The notes: generated by a model not told the origin, from the sequence alone. Shown: positions 27,701-34,711, counted from the stretch's first letter. The stretch: DNA of 37,574 nucleotides from Enterococcus faecalis 13-SD-W-01 (GCA_000415185.1 KE351686.1:170251-207824); one strand, 5' to 3'. Numbers and translations are program-made.

Positions 27701-28293
27701 TCTTGCTGACTCAAGTAGTTTGCCAACAAGGTCATTTGATTTTCTGATTGGACGCCATGGATCAGCATTTCTTCTTCAAATGTATTGAAAATCAGCTGCA
27801 GATCCTGCATTTTCAGGCGCTGATCTTCTTGTTTTGGCGTCTCAATACCTTGAACAATCAGATCATCTGGTGTGATATTACCTGTTTGCAGTTCATTGTA
27901 AAGATCCTGCAGCTGCTTGATAAATCCTTTTTTATTGATTTCGCCGCGAAAAACAGTCAGTTCTTCTTGTCTCTTTGCCAATACTTGACGCAAAAGCATC
28001 GCAGAACCTGCTTCGGATAATTCACTGCCGCTTAAAAGTGTTGTTTGCTGCAAAAAATACCAAGCCAAACGATAGAAACTGAATACTTGGATCTTGGTTG
28101 TACTTAATGTCTTTTTTTGTTCCTTTGCTCGAACTGCAGCTAAAAATTCCTGCTCCTGTTCAAATTTGCTGTAGTTAGGGACAAGGAAAAATACCTCATG
28201 CTTTGGGTCTTCATCCATCCAAGCAAGTGTTTCATCAACTAAAGCTGTCTGATGGTCTTTTCTTCCGGTTCCTAAAATAAATTGTAAAGACAT
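24763..28293 (-). CDS. addB: AddB/RexB nuclease subunit
   Basis: A 1176-aa partner of AddA. The N-terminus (LQFILGTGRKDHQTALVDE) is the helicase-like fold, but the Walker A lysine-threonine pair is missing, as is usual in the RexB form of lactic acid bacteria, so AddA should be the only motor. The C-terminal nuclease has VDYKSSGR. An iron-sulfur staple is formed by a Cys in SFYHCEYKYF and three in CQTCPFRSVC near the C-terminus. Start: ATG at 28293 with SD AGGAGGAGG; the longer frame is unsupported. First gene of addBA, with an extended -10 TGTTATAAT at 28350-28357. Confidence 0.95.
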   Translation of the reverse strand: MSLQFILGTGRKDHQTALVDETLAWMDEDPKHEVFFLVPNYSKFEQEQEFLAAVRAKEQKKTLSTTKIQVFSFYRLAWYFLQQTTLLSGSELSEAGSAMLLRQVLAKRQEELTVFRGEINKKGFIKQLQDLYNELQTGNITPDDLIVQGIETPKQEDQRLKMQDLQLIFNTFEEEMLIHGVQSENQMTLLANYLSQQDLSHIKFIVSGFSQLNAQEYQLLRVLMERGHLTVDLLLDKAYPAAPPEPLDLFYSTGQIYFRLKQAAAEARIPVYLDKHAPDKPLAQAITSLQEVWEETSSQKRRQEHSLGKQQDLRLWEAETPTEEIRQAAVEIRRLVSEEGYRYRDIQILTKSMDLYSDLIQPIFEEMAIPYYVDEDQLMESHPLVEFINSLFAMDRSYYRLRDIMRFFKTELFLPPAENPQSLEEWLEQRDLFRQRLDLAENAALAYNYQGNQWLQDKAWRFIAYDFEEDKLEDVRMLEQQANLIRRQFQETVPAFFEKIKKSKTGQEAASVFYQFLVTSGVQEQLIFWRNQEIERGDLAAARNHEQTWGALIDLLDEYAVIYEEEPFDWASFQEIITSGLENLSYGKIPTAIDQVRINRLELVRANQAKVTIAVGLNDQVFPDRTETKGLLSSEERQLLNDTLEEGKYLFDPAKETMSMEPFRAYLVFNSASQHLYLSYAQSYDTDRSLKISPYLRRISEYLSVPVEKKEHLTLQSKPEAHVGTYKNLIDELNRVYRIAADEKQAIPTVWQQLKDLVLHSQWREFALRIFESQTHLNVPVALPTELAEELYGKDIYTSISRMESFYHCEYKYFVQFGLKLKERSIYGLTPAATGDFYHESLDRFFKLLFSNQVSLVEMTDKQREAFTEKVLEDVFGELKFEILASSARMNYIRYQLGQTIQKVVWALQRQSKNTGLHPLQTEILFGQIAGAKGITGLELPLSNGGKLHVRGKIDRVDVANDQDETWLSVVDYKSSGRSFDVTEAYYGMAMQLLTYLDVALMDAVHLTGQAAVKPAGSYYLHVHNPVLSEAENVDKETLKKFSYDGLFVDDPGLLEVLDHSLEAKENSLIYPVKKNAKEQYQKGSYSKEKFFTEEELQMFMAHNRKKMRLAGDAITSGEIKLNPSYKDKQRIACQTCPFRSVCTFDVMLKENNYQRLEKLNKEEALRRMMEGSDEE

Positions 28294-28349
28294 TTTTCCT
28301 CCTCCTTTATTTGTTGTGTTCAACAGTTATATCAATTTTCTTTCTTCCT

Positions 28350-28357
28350 ATTATAAC
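28350..28357 (-). promoter_or_regulatory. Extended -10 of the addBA promoter
   Basis: Minus-strand TGT-TATAAT (TATAAT at 28350-28355) about 57 bases before the addB ATG; no clear -35. Confidence 0.45.
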
Positions 28358-28410
28358 AAAACAACTGGAACATTTGTTCTTTATCTGTAAATTTACGGGT
28401 AAAACGACAA

Positions 28411-28444
28411 AAAAAGAAACTGGACCAATAGCCAGTTTCTTTTT
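28411..28444 (-). terminator. Terminator of the POT transporter gene
   Basis: AAAAAGAAACTGG / CCAGTTTCTTTTT, 13-bp stem with an 8-base loop and a seven-base T-run on the minus strand. Confidence 0.88.
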
Positions 28445-28490
28445 ATTTTTTCTTAACGTTCAATCACTATTTTTTATCGAAAGCTTATGC

Positions 28491-29957
28491 TTAATTTACG
28501 TTACCCATCATTTTTTTGATTGGTTCTTTCAGCAAGAATAGTAAGACACCGCCGATGATAGCTACGATACCTACGATTCCGAAATAAGCAGATTCTGTTG
28601 CTGGTGTGTAAAAACGAGCGATTTGCGCGTTGATAACTTGTGATGATGCATCAGCTAAGAACCAGATTGCTACTGTTTGTGATTCAAAAGCGCGCGGCGC
28701 AAGTCTTGTCGTTACAGATAGACCAACTGGAGACAAGCACAACTCTGCGATAACAACGATGAAGAAGCTTCCTAATAACCATAATGGGCTTACTTTTCCA
28801 TCTGTTCCAAACAAGACACCTGGCATCATCAATAACAAGAATGACAAGCCTGCGAACAATAAACCTAGAGAGAATTTAACAACAGTTGATGGTTGTCTTT
28901 TACCAAGTTTTGTCCACATTGTAACGAAAATCGGTGTCAACATGAAAATAAAGATTGGATTCAATGATTGGTACCAGCTTGGTTGGATCGTCATACCGAA
29001 CAATGTATTGTTTGTTCTTTCATCTGCAAACAATGCAAGAATGGATGAACCTTGTTCTTGTAAAGACCAGAAAACACTTGCAGCCAAGAACAATGGGATA
29101 TAAGCAATTACTTTTGGTTTTTCTTCTGGTGCAACATCTTTTGAAGTCAGCATTTTGATAAAGTAGAAAATCGGTAATACGATACCCAATACTGTTGTAA
29201 CATTCAAGAAGAATTCAAAAGTCAAGTAACCAGTAACTTGAGCGATACCGAAAATCGCCGCGATGATCACGACAGCAATCACTAAATTGCGGATCAATTT
29301 TTTACGTTCTTCAGATTCTAATGGATTTGGCGGTGTCATACCGATACCGTCTAACGTTTTACGGCCTTGGATCACATATTGCAGCAAACCGAAGAACATA
29401 CCAAAGGCAGCAAGAGAGAAACCTAAATGATAGTTGTATTCTTGACCTAATGTACCAACGATCAGCGGTGCCAACAACGCACCCAAGTTCACGCCCATAT
29501 AAAAGATCGAGAAGCCAGCATCACGGCGCAAGTCATCTTTAGAATATAAATGACCAACCATACCAGATACATTTGGTTTCAAGAACGCTGTACCTGTGAT
29601 GATCAATGCCATCGAAGTAAATAGAGCACCTACTCCAAACGGCGTTGCTAAAACGATGTGTCCAAACATGATGAAGACTCCACCAATAAACACTGTACGT
29701 TTTGCACCCAATACTCGGTCAGAGACCCATCCCCCAATGATACTTGTCATATATACTAAAGCACCATATAGCGACATAATCGACAATGCGGTTTGTTTTG
29801 GAAGTCCCAATCCGCCAGATGTTACTGCATCGTACATGTAATAAAGAAGCAGCGCACGCATACCATAATAGCTGAATCGTTCCCACATTTCTGTAAAGAA
29901 CAACGTGGATAGCCCTCGCGGCTGTCCGAAAAATCCTTTGTCTTGTTGTTTTTCCAT
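28491..29957 (-). CDS. dtpT: Proton-coupled di-/tripeptide transporter (POT family)
   Basis: A 488-aa major-facilitator protein of the PTR2/POT family that imports di- and tripeptides with protons. Family marks: the proton-coupling ExxERFSYYG (EMWERFSYYGMRALL), the PTR2 signature GGWVSDRVLGAKRT, and FYMGVNLGALLAP. About 14 hydrophobic segments are present, the normal number. SD AAGG lies close to the ATG, so translation initiation may be modest. A CodY-type box (29979-29993) lies 22 bases upstream, fitting repression when branched-chain amino acids and GTP are high. Single-gene unit with its own terminator. Confidence 0.93.
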   Translation of the reverse strand: MEKQQDKGFFGQPRGLSTLFFTEMWERFSYYGMRALLLYYMYDAVTSGGLGLPKQTALSIMSLYGALVYMTSIIGGWVSDRVLGAKRTVFIGGVFIMFGHIVLATPFGVGALFTSMALIITGTAFLKPNVSGMVGHLYSKDDLRRDAGFSIFYMGVNLGALLAPLIVGTLGQEYNYHLGFSLAAFGMFFGLLQYVIQGRKTLDGIGMTPPNPLESEERKKLIRNLVIAVVIIAAIFGIAQVTGYLTFEFFLNVTTVLGIVLPIFYFIKMLTSKDVAPEEKPKVIAYIPLFLAASVFWSLQEQGSSILALFADERTNNTLFGMTIQPSWYQSLNPIFIFMLTPIFVTMWTKLGKRQPSTVVKFSLGLLFAGLSFLLLMMPGVLFGTDGKVSPLWLLGSFFIVVIAELCLSPVGLSVTTRLAPRAFESQTVAIWFLADASSQVINAQIARFYTPATESAYFGIVGIVAIIGGVLLFLLKEPIKKMMGNVN

Positions 29958-29978
29958 AATCCTTACCCCAATTCTTTA

Positions 29979-29993
29979 AATTTTCAGAAAATA
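29979..29993 (-). promoter_or_regulatory. CodY box at the dtpT promoter
   Basis: AATTTTCAGAAAATA matches the CodY consensus AATTTTCWGAAAATT at 14 of 15 positions. On the minus strand it overlaps a -10-like TATTAT, so CodY binding would block transcription. The rest of the 346-base gap up to 30303 is very AT-rich, with the nitroreductase promoter at its far end and nothing else I can name. Confidence 0.75.
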
Positions 29994-30213
29994 ATACACA
30001 TATTTACCGAAAAATTTAACTAAAAAACTTATTTAAGAAATATAAACTTATTTTCTATAAAAATCCCAAAAAAATAATGACAAAACGATAAGAATAAATA
30101 TACATATATCTAATCAATATACTCTGATTTTTGACAAAAACCCAGCAAACAGCTCTAAATAACCAGAAAAAAACACCTTTTTAGATTTTTTTACAAATTG
30201 CGAAGCAAAATAG

Positions 30214-30242
30214 TTTACTTACTTTTTGTAAGGTGCTATACT
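30214..30242 (+). promoter_or_regulatory. Nitroreductase promoter with YodB-type operator
   Basis: TTTACT (30214-30219), 17-base spacer, TATACT (30237-30242). The perfect inverted repeat CTTAC-TTTTT-GTAAG (30218-30232) fills the spacer. It has the same half-sites and spacing as the site in front of the YodB-like gene at 21.0 kb. Confidence 0.7.
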
Positions 30243-30303
30243 TCATTTTGTAATCAACAACTGATACACAATCTAATCAATTATTTTAAAGGAGAATTAC
30301 ATT

Positions 30304-30900
30304 ATGACTACATTTACAGATACATTGAAAAACCGCCGCTCAATCTACGCTTTAGGACGTAACGTTTCTATGAGCGAACAAGAAATCGAAGAATTGATCA
30401 AAACAGCTGTAAAAGAAAGCCCAACAGCTTTTAACGCTCAATCAACACGTGCCGTTATCCTTTTCGGTGACGCTCACGAAAAATTATGGGGAATGACTGA
30501 AGAAGCTTTGAAACCATTGACACCAGCTGAAGCTTTCCCAAATACACAAGCTAAATTAGCAGGATTCAAAAACGGTTTTGGTACTGTTTTATTCTTCAAA
30601 GACACAGACATCATCAAAAACTTGCAAGAACAATTTGAATTGTATGCTGATAACTTCCCAGATTGGTCAGAACAATCTAACGGAATCGCTACAGCAAACA
30701 CATGGGTTGCTTTAGAAGATCAAGGCCTAGGTGCTAACTTGCAACATTACAACCCAGTAATCGACGAAGCTGTTGCAAAAGAATTCAACATCCCAGCAAA
30801 CTGGAAACTACGTTCACAATTAGTTTTCGGTTCAACTGAAGCTCCTGCTGGCGAAAAAGAATACATGAACGATGCAGATCGTTTCAAAGTTTTCCGCTAA
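30304..30900 (+). CDS. Nitroreductase family protein (Frm2/HBN1-like)
   Basis: A 198-aa FMN-dependent oxidoreductase of the nitroreductase fold. The N-terminal KNRRSIYALG supplies FMN-phosphate contacts, followed by ESPTAFNAQSTRAVILFG and the C-terminal NWKLRSQLVFG. It lacks the longer insertions of NfsA/NfsB. Likely substrates are quinones, nitroaromatics or other electrophiles, using NAD(P)H; the physiological one is unknown. SD AAAGGAG. Codon use is extremely biased, like gap, suggesting high expression when induced. The promoter carries the YodB-type operator, paralleling B. subtilis YodB control of the nitroreductase gene yodC. Confidence 0.92.
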   Translation: MTTFTDTLKNRRSIYALGRNVSMSEQEIEELIKTAVKESPTAFNAQSTRAVILFGDAHEKLWGMTEEALKPLTPAEAFPNTQAKLAGFKNGFGTVLFFKDTDIIKNLQEQFELYADNFPDWSEQSNGIATANTWVALEDQGLGANLQHYNPVIDEAVAKEFNIPANWKLRSQLVFGSTEAPAGEKEYMNDADRFKVFR

Positions 30901-30908
30901 GAAAAAAT

Positions 30909-30948
30909 AAAAAAGAGCTGTTGAGGATCCCCTCAACAGCTCTTTTTT
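30909..30948. terminator. Bidirectional terminator after the nitroreductase gene
   Basis: 18-bp stem AAAAAAGAGCTGTTGAGG / complement, 4-base loop, T-runs on both strands; also serves the facing membrane-protein gene. Confidence 0.93.
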
Positions 30949-30974
30949 ATTTTTTGGACAAAAGAACAGTTCTT

Positions 30975-31487
30975 TTATTCAGAGTCGACCATGATATCTA
31001 TTTCTGCATCATCTCTCATATGCGTAGACAAAAAAGCAACCAATTCTTCTAAAGGAACAGCAAATTTAAGTAATGGTCCTCTCCAGCCGTTTCTGAAAAA
31101 ATTCATTTTCACTTCTGTCGATCCTTCCGGCTGGTAAAGCACGACTTTTTCTATCTCAGAAAAAGGAACGCCTTTCTTATCAAAACTGTTCAATACCAAT
31201 CCGTTCTCTGTTATTCCACGCGAATCTAGTAAAAAACTCAAAAAAATCATCGCAGCTAAAATCCCTTTAAGCAGCTCGTCTAATGTCGGCTGATTCATCA
31301 AAGTGAAACCCACCGCAAAGACCGCCAACAGCGGAACAATCAGATAGATCCCTTTCTTACGGACAGCTTTATAAATGATTTCTCTGCGCACGATCCAGAG
31401 AAACAAAAACATAATAACTACAAATAAAAACAACAAAAGTGTAAATGTATCGACCATTTTAACTAAAACCAACCTTTCCGCGGCCAT
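30975..31487 (-). CDS. Small membrane protein, unknown function
   Basis: A 170-aa protein with two or three hydrophobic segments (about 11-33, 47-63 and 72-88) and a C-terminal soluble half (90-170) that may form a small beta-rich domain (LVLNSFDKKGVPFSEIEKVVLY). I do not recognise a family, though PH-like membrane proteins have this layout. The first ATG (31487) is only 14 bases from a TATAAT (31502-31507), which would leave almost no leader. The ATG ten codons later (31457, giving MVDTFTLLL) may be the real start, although its AAAGG is 15 bases away. Direct repeats 20 bp apart flank the -10. Confidence 0.75.
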   Translation of the reverse strand: MAAERLVLVKMVDTFTLLLFLFVVIMFLFLWIVRREIIYKAVRKKGIYLIVPLLAVFAVGFTLMNQPTLDELLKGILAAMIFLSFLLDSRGITENGLVLNSFDKKGVPFSEIEKVVLYQPEGSTEVKMNFFRNGWRGPLLKFAVPLEELVAFLSTHMRDDAEIDIMVDSE

Positions 31488-31614
31488 GTCAGAAACTTCC
31501 TATTATAAAGAGAAAGTTCCTGGCGCGTTTTTTCTCGTCTCCAACGCTTCTTGGAGATGACACCAAATGGACTCGCAACATTGGTCCTGCTGCGAGCCCA
31601 CTTATTATTGACGA
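31488..31614. other. Structured non-coding patch between two minus-strand genes
   Basis: Richer in G+C than its surroundings. It holds TCTCCAA-CGCTTC-TTGGAGA (31538-31557) and CTCGCA...TGCGAG (31572-31596). An alternative GGAC/GTCC pairing overlaps the second hairpin. Neither hairpin has a following T-run on either strand, so they are not ordinary terminators. GAAACTTCC (31492) and GAAAGTTCC (31512) repeat at exactly 20 bp around the TATAAT of the membrane-protein gene. Confidence 0.4.
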
Positions 31615-31812
31615 TTATTCGAATGTTTCATATTTTGCAACGACCATACTCGCCTTTTCTTCTAAGAGTTCTTGATCTTCCGCAGCACATTGGGAAACTT
31701 TGATCACGGCGCAATTCGTCATTTTAGAAACTACTTCACCGGTTACTTTTTTTGTAAAACCAATTGGCTTACATAAGTATCTTTCTCCTAATACAATCAT
31801 TTCTTCCGTCAT
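31615..31812 (-). CDS. Hypothetical protein, 65 aa
   Basis: A 65-aa soluble protein with three Cys (LCKP, TNCAV, SQCAA) and an acidic C-terminal helix. No family recognised. The gene is supported by a full AGGAGG 7 bases before the ATG. The Cys spacing does not form a standard zinc knuckle. The 454-base gap upstream (31813-32266) holds its probable promoter region and short inverted repeats, including CGTTTG...CAAACG near 31905-31925. Confidence 0.7.
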   Translation of the reverse strand: MTEEMIVLGERYLCKPIGFTKKVTGEVVSKMTNCAVIKVSQCAAEDQELLEEKASMVVAKYETFE

Positions 31813-32198
31813 CTGAAATCCTCCTGCCTACTGCTAATCCTGTTCTGACGAATACTTACCCGATAAAAAGCGTTTCTTGTTCTGTTTTGACGGGGAACAT
31901 AAAATTCGTTTGTGAAAATCAAACGCTTCGATGTAAGCTTCATTGCGAAATCAGGATCGTTGTTCTTTATACCGACAACCCTATCAATAGAACCTTATAG
32001 GCATTATATCGTACTGATTTCGGTTACACAATCAAAATAGTCAGATTCCTTAAAATAATTCGTGATTATTTAAAAATAGTACTGTTTATGTCCATTTTTT
32101 CTAAACATTTTGTTCTTTTTTAACAGTTGGAACACTTTAAAATACTCATTAAAATGAGAAAAAAGAGGGCTTCATTAAAAATGCCCCAGAGTAATTCC

Positions 32199-32228
32199 CT
32201 TACATTTTACGTTAGGTTTATGTATAAT
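32199..32228 (+). promoter_or_regulatory. Promoter of the C39-like gene
   Basis: CTTACA (32199-32204), 18-base spacer, perfect TATAAT (32223-32228). The rest of the gap 31813-32198 is AT-rich with small hairpins (CTCATTAAAATGAG near 32147 and GGGC...GCCC near 32167) and no supported gene. Confidence 0.5.
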
Positions 32229-32266
32229 AAACAAATATTTATAAATGAAATGGAGATTTACATATT

Positions 32267-33025
32267 ATGAAGCTGCATTCCAAAAAAAGGCTTTTCATCA
32301 TTGTCACCACCTGTTTGTTACTTATTCTGGGTATTCTTGCTTTTACCCGCGAAACAAAAAAATCAGCCCCAACGCACGTTTCTCCTGCTTCCACTGAAGA
32401 AACAAAATCAGAAAAAGATACGAAAGAAAACAAAAAAGTCCTCCTTGATGTTCCATTAGAGAACCAATTTGATGAACCTGCATTAGGAAATGGCTGTGAA
32501 GTCACCTCTCTTTCCATGCTGCTTAATTTTTATGGTTATCAAACAACGAAAAATCAGCTTGCTGATCAATTGACTTATGTGCCTGTCCTAAATCCTGACG
32601 GGACACATGGTGATCCTAACGATGGTTTTGTCGGTGAAATCAGCGGCGGCGAATGGGCAATGGGTGCTTATGTTCCTGTTGTCGCAGAACTTGCAGAGAA
32701 AATCGTACAGGACGATCATCAGGTAAACTCAAAAAAAGACGCTTCTCTCGAAGACGTCAAAAAAGCATTAGATAAAGGACAACCTGTTTGGGCATCCGTA
32801 ACGATCCAATTTGAAGTTCCAGATGACAGTGACTTTATGATTTGGACGACTCAAAATGGTCAAGTAAAAGTGACGCCGCTTAATCACGCTTGCATCGTCA
32901 CAGGCTATGACAAAAACACAATTTACGTCAATGATCCTTATGGTACCAAAGATCGTGCAGTCCCAATCAAAGACTTTGAAACGATTTTTACTGCGATGGG
33001 TGGTCAAATGTTGACTTTAGAATAA
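32267..33025 (+). CDS. Membrane-anchored C39-like cysteine peptidase
   Basis: A 252-aa protein with an N-terminal signal anchor (LFIIVTTCLLLILGILAF, about 8-26), a charged linker (27-60), and a C39_2-type papain-fold domain outside the cell. The catalytic Cys is in ALGNGCEVTSLSMLLNFYG, the His in PLNHACIVTGYD, and the Asp in YVNDPYG, so the triad is present. It is not fused to an ABC transporter, so it is not a bacteriocin exporter protease; the substrate is unknown. SD TGGAG lies 11 bases before the ATG. The TPR-like gene follows after 69 bases. Confidence 0.88.
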   Translation: MKLHSKKRLFIIVTTCLLLILGILAFTRETKKSAPTHVSPASTEETKSEKDTKENKKVLLDVPLENQFDEPALGNGCEVTSLSMLLNFYGYQTTKNQLADQLTYVPVLNPDGTHGDPNDGFVGEISGGEWAMGAYVPVVAELAEKIVQDDHQVNSKKDASLEDVKKALDKGQPVWASVTIQFEVPDDSDFMIWTTQNGQVKVTPLNHACIVTGYDKNTIYVNDPYGTKDRAVPIKDFETIFTAMGGQMLTLE

Positions 33026-33094
33026 TGTCTAGCTTTATTTATTAGAATATTTTATACTCTAGTTACAAACTCGATGGTCCAAGGGGGAAGGGCG

Positions 33095-33496
33095 ATGAAA
33101 AAATTTATTCAAAAGAAACCTCATCCGAATGAAATGCCAATCATCATTGTCCGCGACTCCGAAGGCAATGTAGAGAAAAAAGTTTCTGTCAACGAATGGA
33201 ACAAACGCTATCGCCCTGCCTCATTAAATGAACTTGAAATCAAATTATACCGTCAAGCTCTTACCTATTATGCAGAAAAAGACTATGGAAAAGCGATTGA
33301 TCTGCTGCACTTTTTGATTATCCATACAGAATACACACGCTATGAATATATCGAACGTTTAGCAAATCTTTACCACTTCCAAGGTGATTTAAAAAAAGAG
33401 CTGCAACTCATCCAGTCTGCTTTGGCTGTCGCCGAACTTGTCGGTCTTCCTCAGGCGCTGATCAAAAAACTTGAACAACGAAAAAGCAGATTATAA
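33095..33496 (+). CDS. Small TPR-like protein (133 aa)
   Basis: A cytosolic protein with a basic N-terminus (MKKFIQKKPHPNEMP) and about two helix-turn-helix TPR-like repeats between 45 and 130 (ALTYYAEKDYGKAIDLLHFL and ANLYHFQGDLKKELQLIQSAL). Such repeats mediate protein contacts; the partner is unknown. Start: ATG at 33095 with a strong AAGGGGG SD; the longer frame from 33074 runs through this SD. It may be co-transcribed with the C39-like gene, although a TATACT (33053-33058) lies between. A strong terminator follows. Confidence 0.82.
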   Translation: MKKFIQKKPHPNEMPIIIVRDSEGNVEKKVSVNEWNKRYRPASLNELEIKLYRQALTYYAEKDYGKAIDLLHFLIIHTEYTRYEYIERLANLYHFQGDLKKELQLIQSALAVAELVGLPQALIKKLEQRKSRL

Positions 33497-33544
33497 TAAG
33501 ATTTTTGTCTTTATATGCAACGACTTATTAATGGCTCAGCTGCA

Positions 33545-33583
33545 AAAAAACCTCAAACAGAATTTTTCTGTTTGAGGTTTTTT
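33545..33583. terminator. Bidirectional terminator after the TPR gene
   Basis: 18-bp stem AAAAAACCTCAAACAGAA / complement with a TTT loop and T-runs on both strands. It may also end the YxeA-like gene from the other side. Confidence 0.92.
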
Positions 33584-33660
33584 GTTACTATTTTATTGAC
33601 TCGTTTTTGGCTGTTTTTTATGCAGATTCAGCGAATACGAATAAATTTTTTTGAAATTTT

Positions 33661-34032
33661 TTATCCAATAATTGCTAATGCTTTTTCAGGCACTTCGCTT
33701 TTGTCGACTTCTTCGTACGTTTCGACATGTCCGCCCTTAGTATATAGTTTCAGGTAGCGCTCTTCTTTCAAAACAGAGATACCATTAAACCGGATTTCTC
33801 TGGCATTTCCATTTTCATCTGCCGCTTGTTGGATATATGTTGCTGTTCCATAATCATTTACTTCGTCCGGTTTTTTCGTTTTCACATAGCGTTCTCCTTT
33901 TGGTACCAACGGATTCACTTGATCGATCGTAGCAGCCAATTCTCCTGATTGCGACTCTGTGTACATCTTCAAGCCAAACAGAGCGATACCTCCCACAACT
34001 ACGATGGCTAACAACCCTTTTAAAAATTTCAT
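33661..34032 (-). CDS. YxeA-family (DUF1093) secreted protein
   Basis: A 123-aa protein with an N-terminal membrane or signal segment (LKGLLAIVVVGGIALFGLKMY) and the DUF1093 core: GERYVKTKKPDEVNDYGTATYIQ, GNAREIRFNG and RYLKLYTKGGHVETYEEV. This small beta-barrel family (OB-like fold) has no known biochemical role. SD AGGAGG lies 10 bases before the ATG. A short out-of-frame ATG-ATA-TGA lies between the SD and the start and could slightly reduce translation. Confidence 0.87.
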   Translation of the reverse strand: MKFLKGLLAIVVVGGIALFGLKMYTESQSGELAATIDQVNPLVPKGERYVKTKKPDEVNDYGTATYIQQAADENGNAREIRFNGISVLKEERYLKLYTKGGHVETYEEVDKSEVPEKALAIIG

Positions 34033-34180
34033 ATCATTTGTTCCTCCTGTTTTTTTATTGTGTTCTTCTTATATCCATCATATCGTGACACAAAACAAAA
34101 GAAATCGGACTGCAGCAGGATTTTATTCTCCGACCACAGTTAGGCTCCACAGCATAATCCGTGCGTGTTTTTTCCTCACC

Positions 34181-34207
34181 TGTTACAATTACTTCATATT
34201 AATGAAG
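34181..34207 (+). promoter_or_regulatory. Extended -10 and start-site hairpin of the 61-aa gene
   Basis: TGT-TACAAT (TACAAT at 34184-34189), followed by CTTCAT-ATTA-ATGAAG (34192-34207) across the expected transcript start. This could be an operator or a 5' stabilising hairpin. Confidence 0.45.
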
Positions 34208-34228
34208 CAAAAGAAAGCTGGGATAAAA

Positions 34229-34414
34229 ATGGATCAAAAAGAACTGATGGAAAAAGTAAAAGAATTGCTGAAAAATGGAAAAGTCGATGAAGCAAAACAG
34301 TTTGCTAATGATCACAAGGATGAACTCGGCGGTTATTTTGATACAGCAAAAGAAGCAATAAAAAACGTTGATTTGAATGGTATCACAGATAAGTTAAAAA
34401 ATTTCTTCAAATAA
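34229..34414 (+). CDS. Small helical protein, 61 aa
   Basis: A charged helical protein (MDQKELMEKVKELLKNGKVD...) with no membrane segment. Its N-terminal half resembles that of the 69-aa protein at 35.4-35.6 kb: both carry a KVKEL-x-K-x4-EAKQ pattern followed by a charged helix and a C-terminal LK-x-F. No family or function recognised. The SD is weak (a GGGA 6 bases away), but the extended -10 and strong terminator support a real gene. Confidence 0.75.
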   Translation: MDQKELMEKVKELLKNGKVDEAKQFANDHKDELGGYFDTAKEAIKNVDLNGITDKLKNFFK

Positions 34415-34428
34415 ACACTTGCGTAGAA

Positions 34429-34465
34429 CAAAAAGCTCGAGACGAAAATCGTCTCGAGCTTTTTG
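34429..34465. terminator. Bidirectional terminator between two small genes
   Basis: 16-bp stem CAAAAAGCTCGAGACG / complement, AAAAT loop, T-runs on both sides; serves the 61-aa and the facing 62-aa genes. Confidence 0.92.
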
Positions 34466-34478
34466 TTGAGAAATACTT

Positions 34479-34667
34479 CTAATACAATCGAGTCGGATCA
34501 TATCGATAGATGACATGACCGCCTAATTGTGCTTCTCCAACCACAAATTTTCGATCTTCGCGTTGGAGCCAGGCTTCGCGGAACAAGATCACATTTTCTC
34601 TCTTTACTTCGATTTGATCGATTTTTCCATCGACTAACTCTTGGATCGTTTCCACATAAGGATTCAT
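34479..34667 (-). CDS. Hypothetical protein, 62 aa
   Basis: A 62-aa soluble protein (MNPYVETIQELVDGKIDQIE...) with a helical N-terminus and a probable beta hairpin at the C-terminus (GGHVIYRYDPTRLY). No family recognised. SD AAGGGAAG is 9 bases from the ATG. Upstream, TTGACC (34716-34721, minus strand) lies on a GACCGGTC palindrome. It runs in the same direction as the 88-aa gene 50 bases upstream. Confidence 0.72.
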   Translation of the reverse strand: MNPYVETIQELVDGKIDQIEVKRENVILFREAWLQREDRKFVVGEAQLGGHVIYRYDPTRLY

Positions 34668-34711
34668 TTTTCAACTTCCCTTCAACCGGCAGAACTATTT
34701 CTTTTCTAAAC

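Noticed and set aside
28630-29103. 157-codon plus-strand open frame within dtpT
   Set aside because: Antisense shadow of a membrane protein gene with no SD or family likeness.
33515-33757. 80-codon plus-strand open frame
   Set aside because: It runs through a perfect terminator hairpin and over the 3' end of the YxeA-like gene, without an SD.
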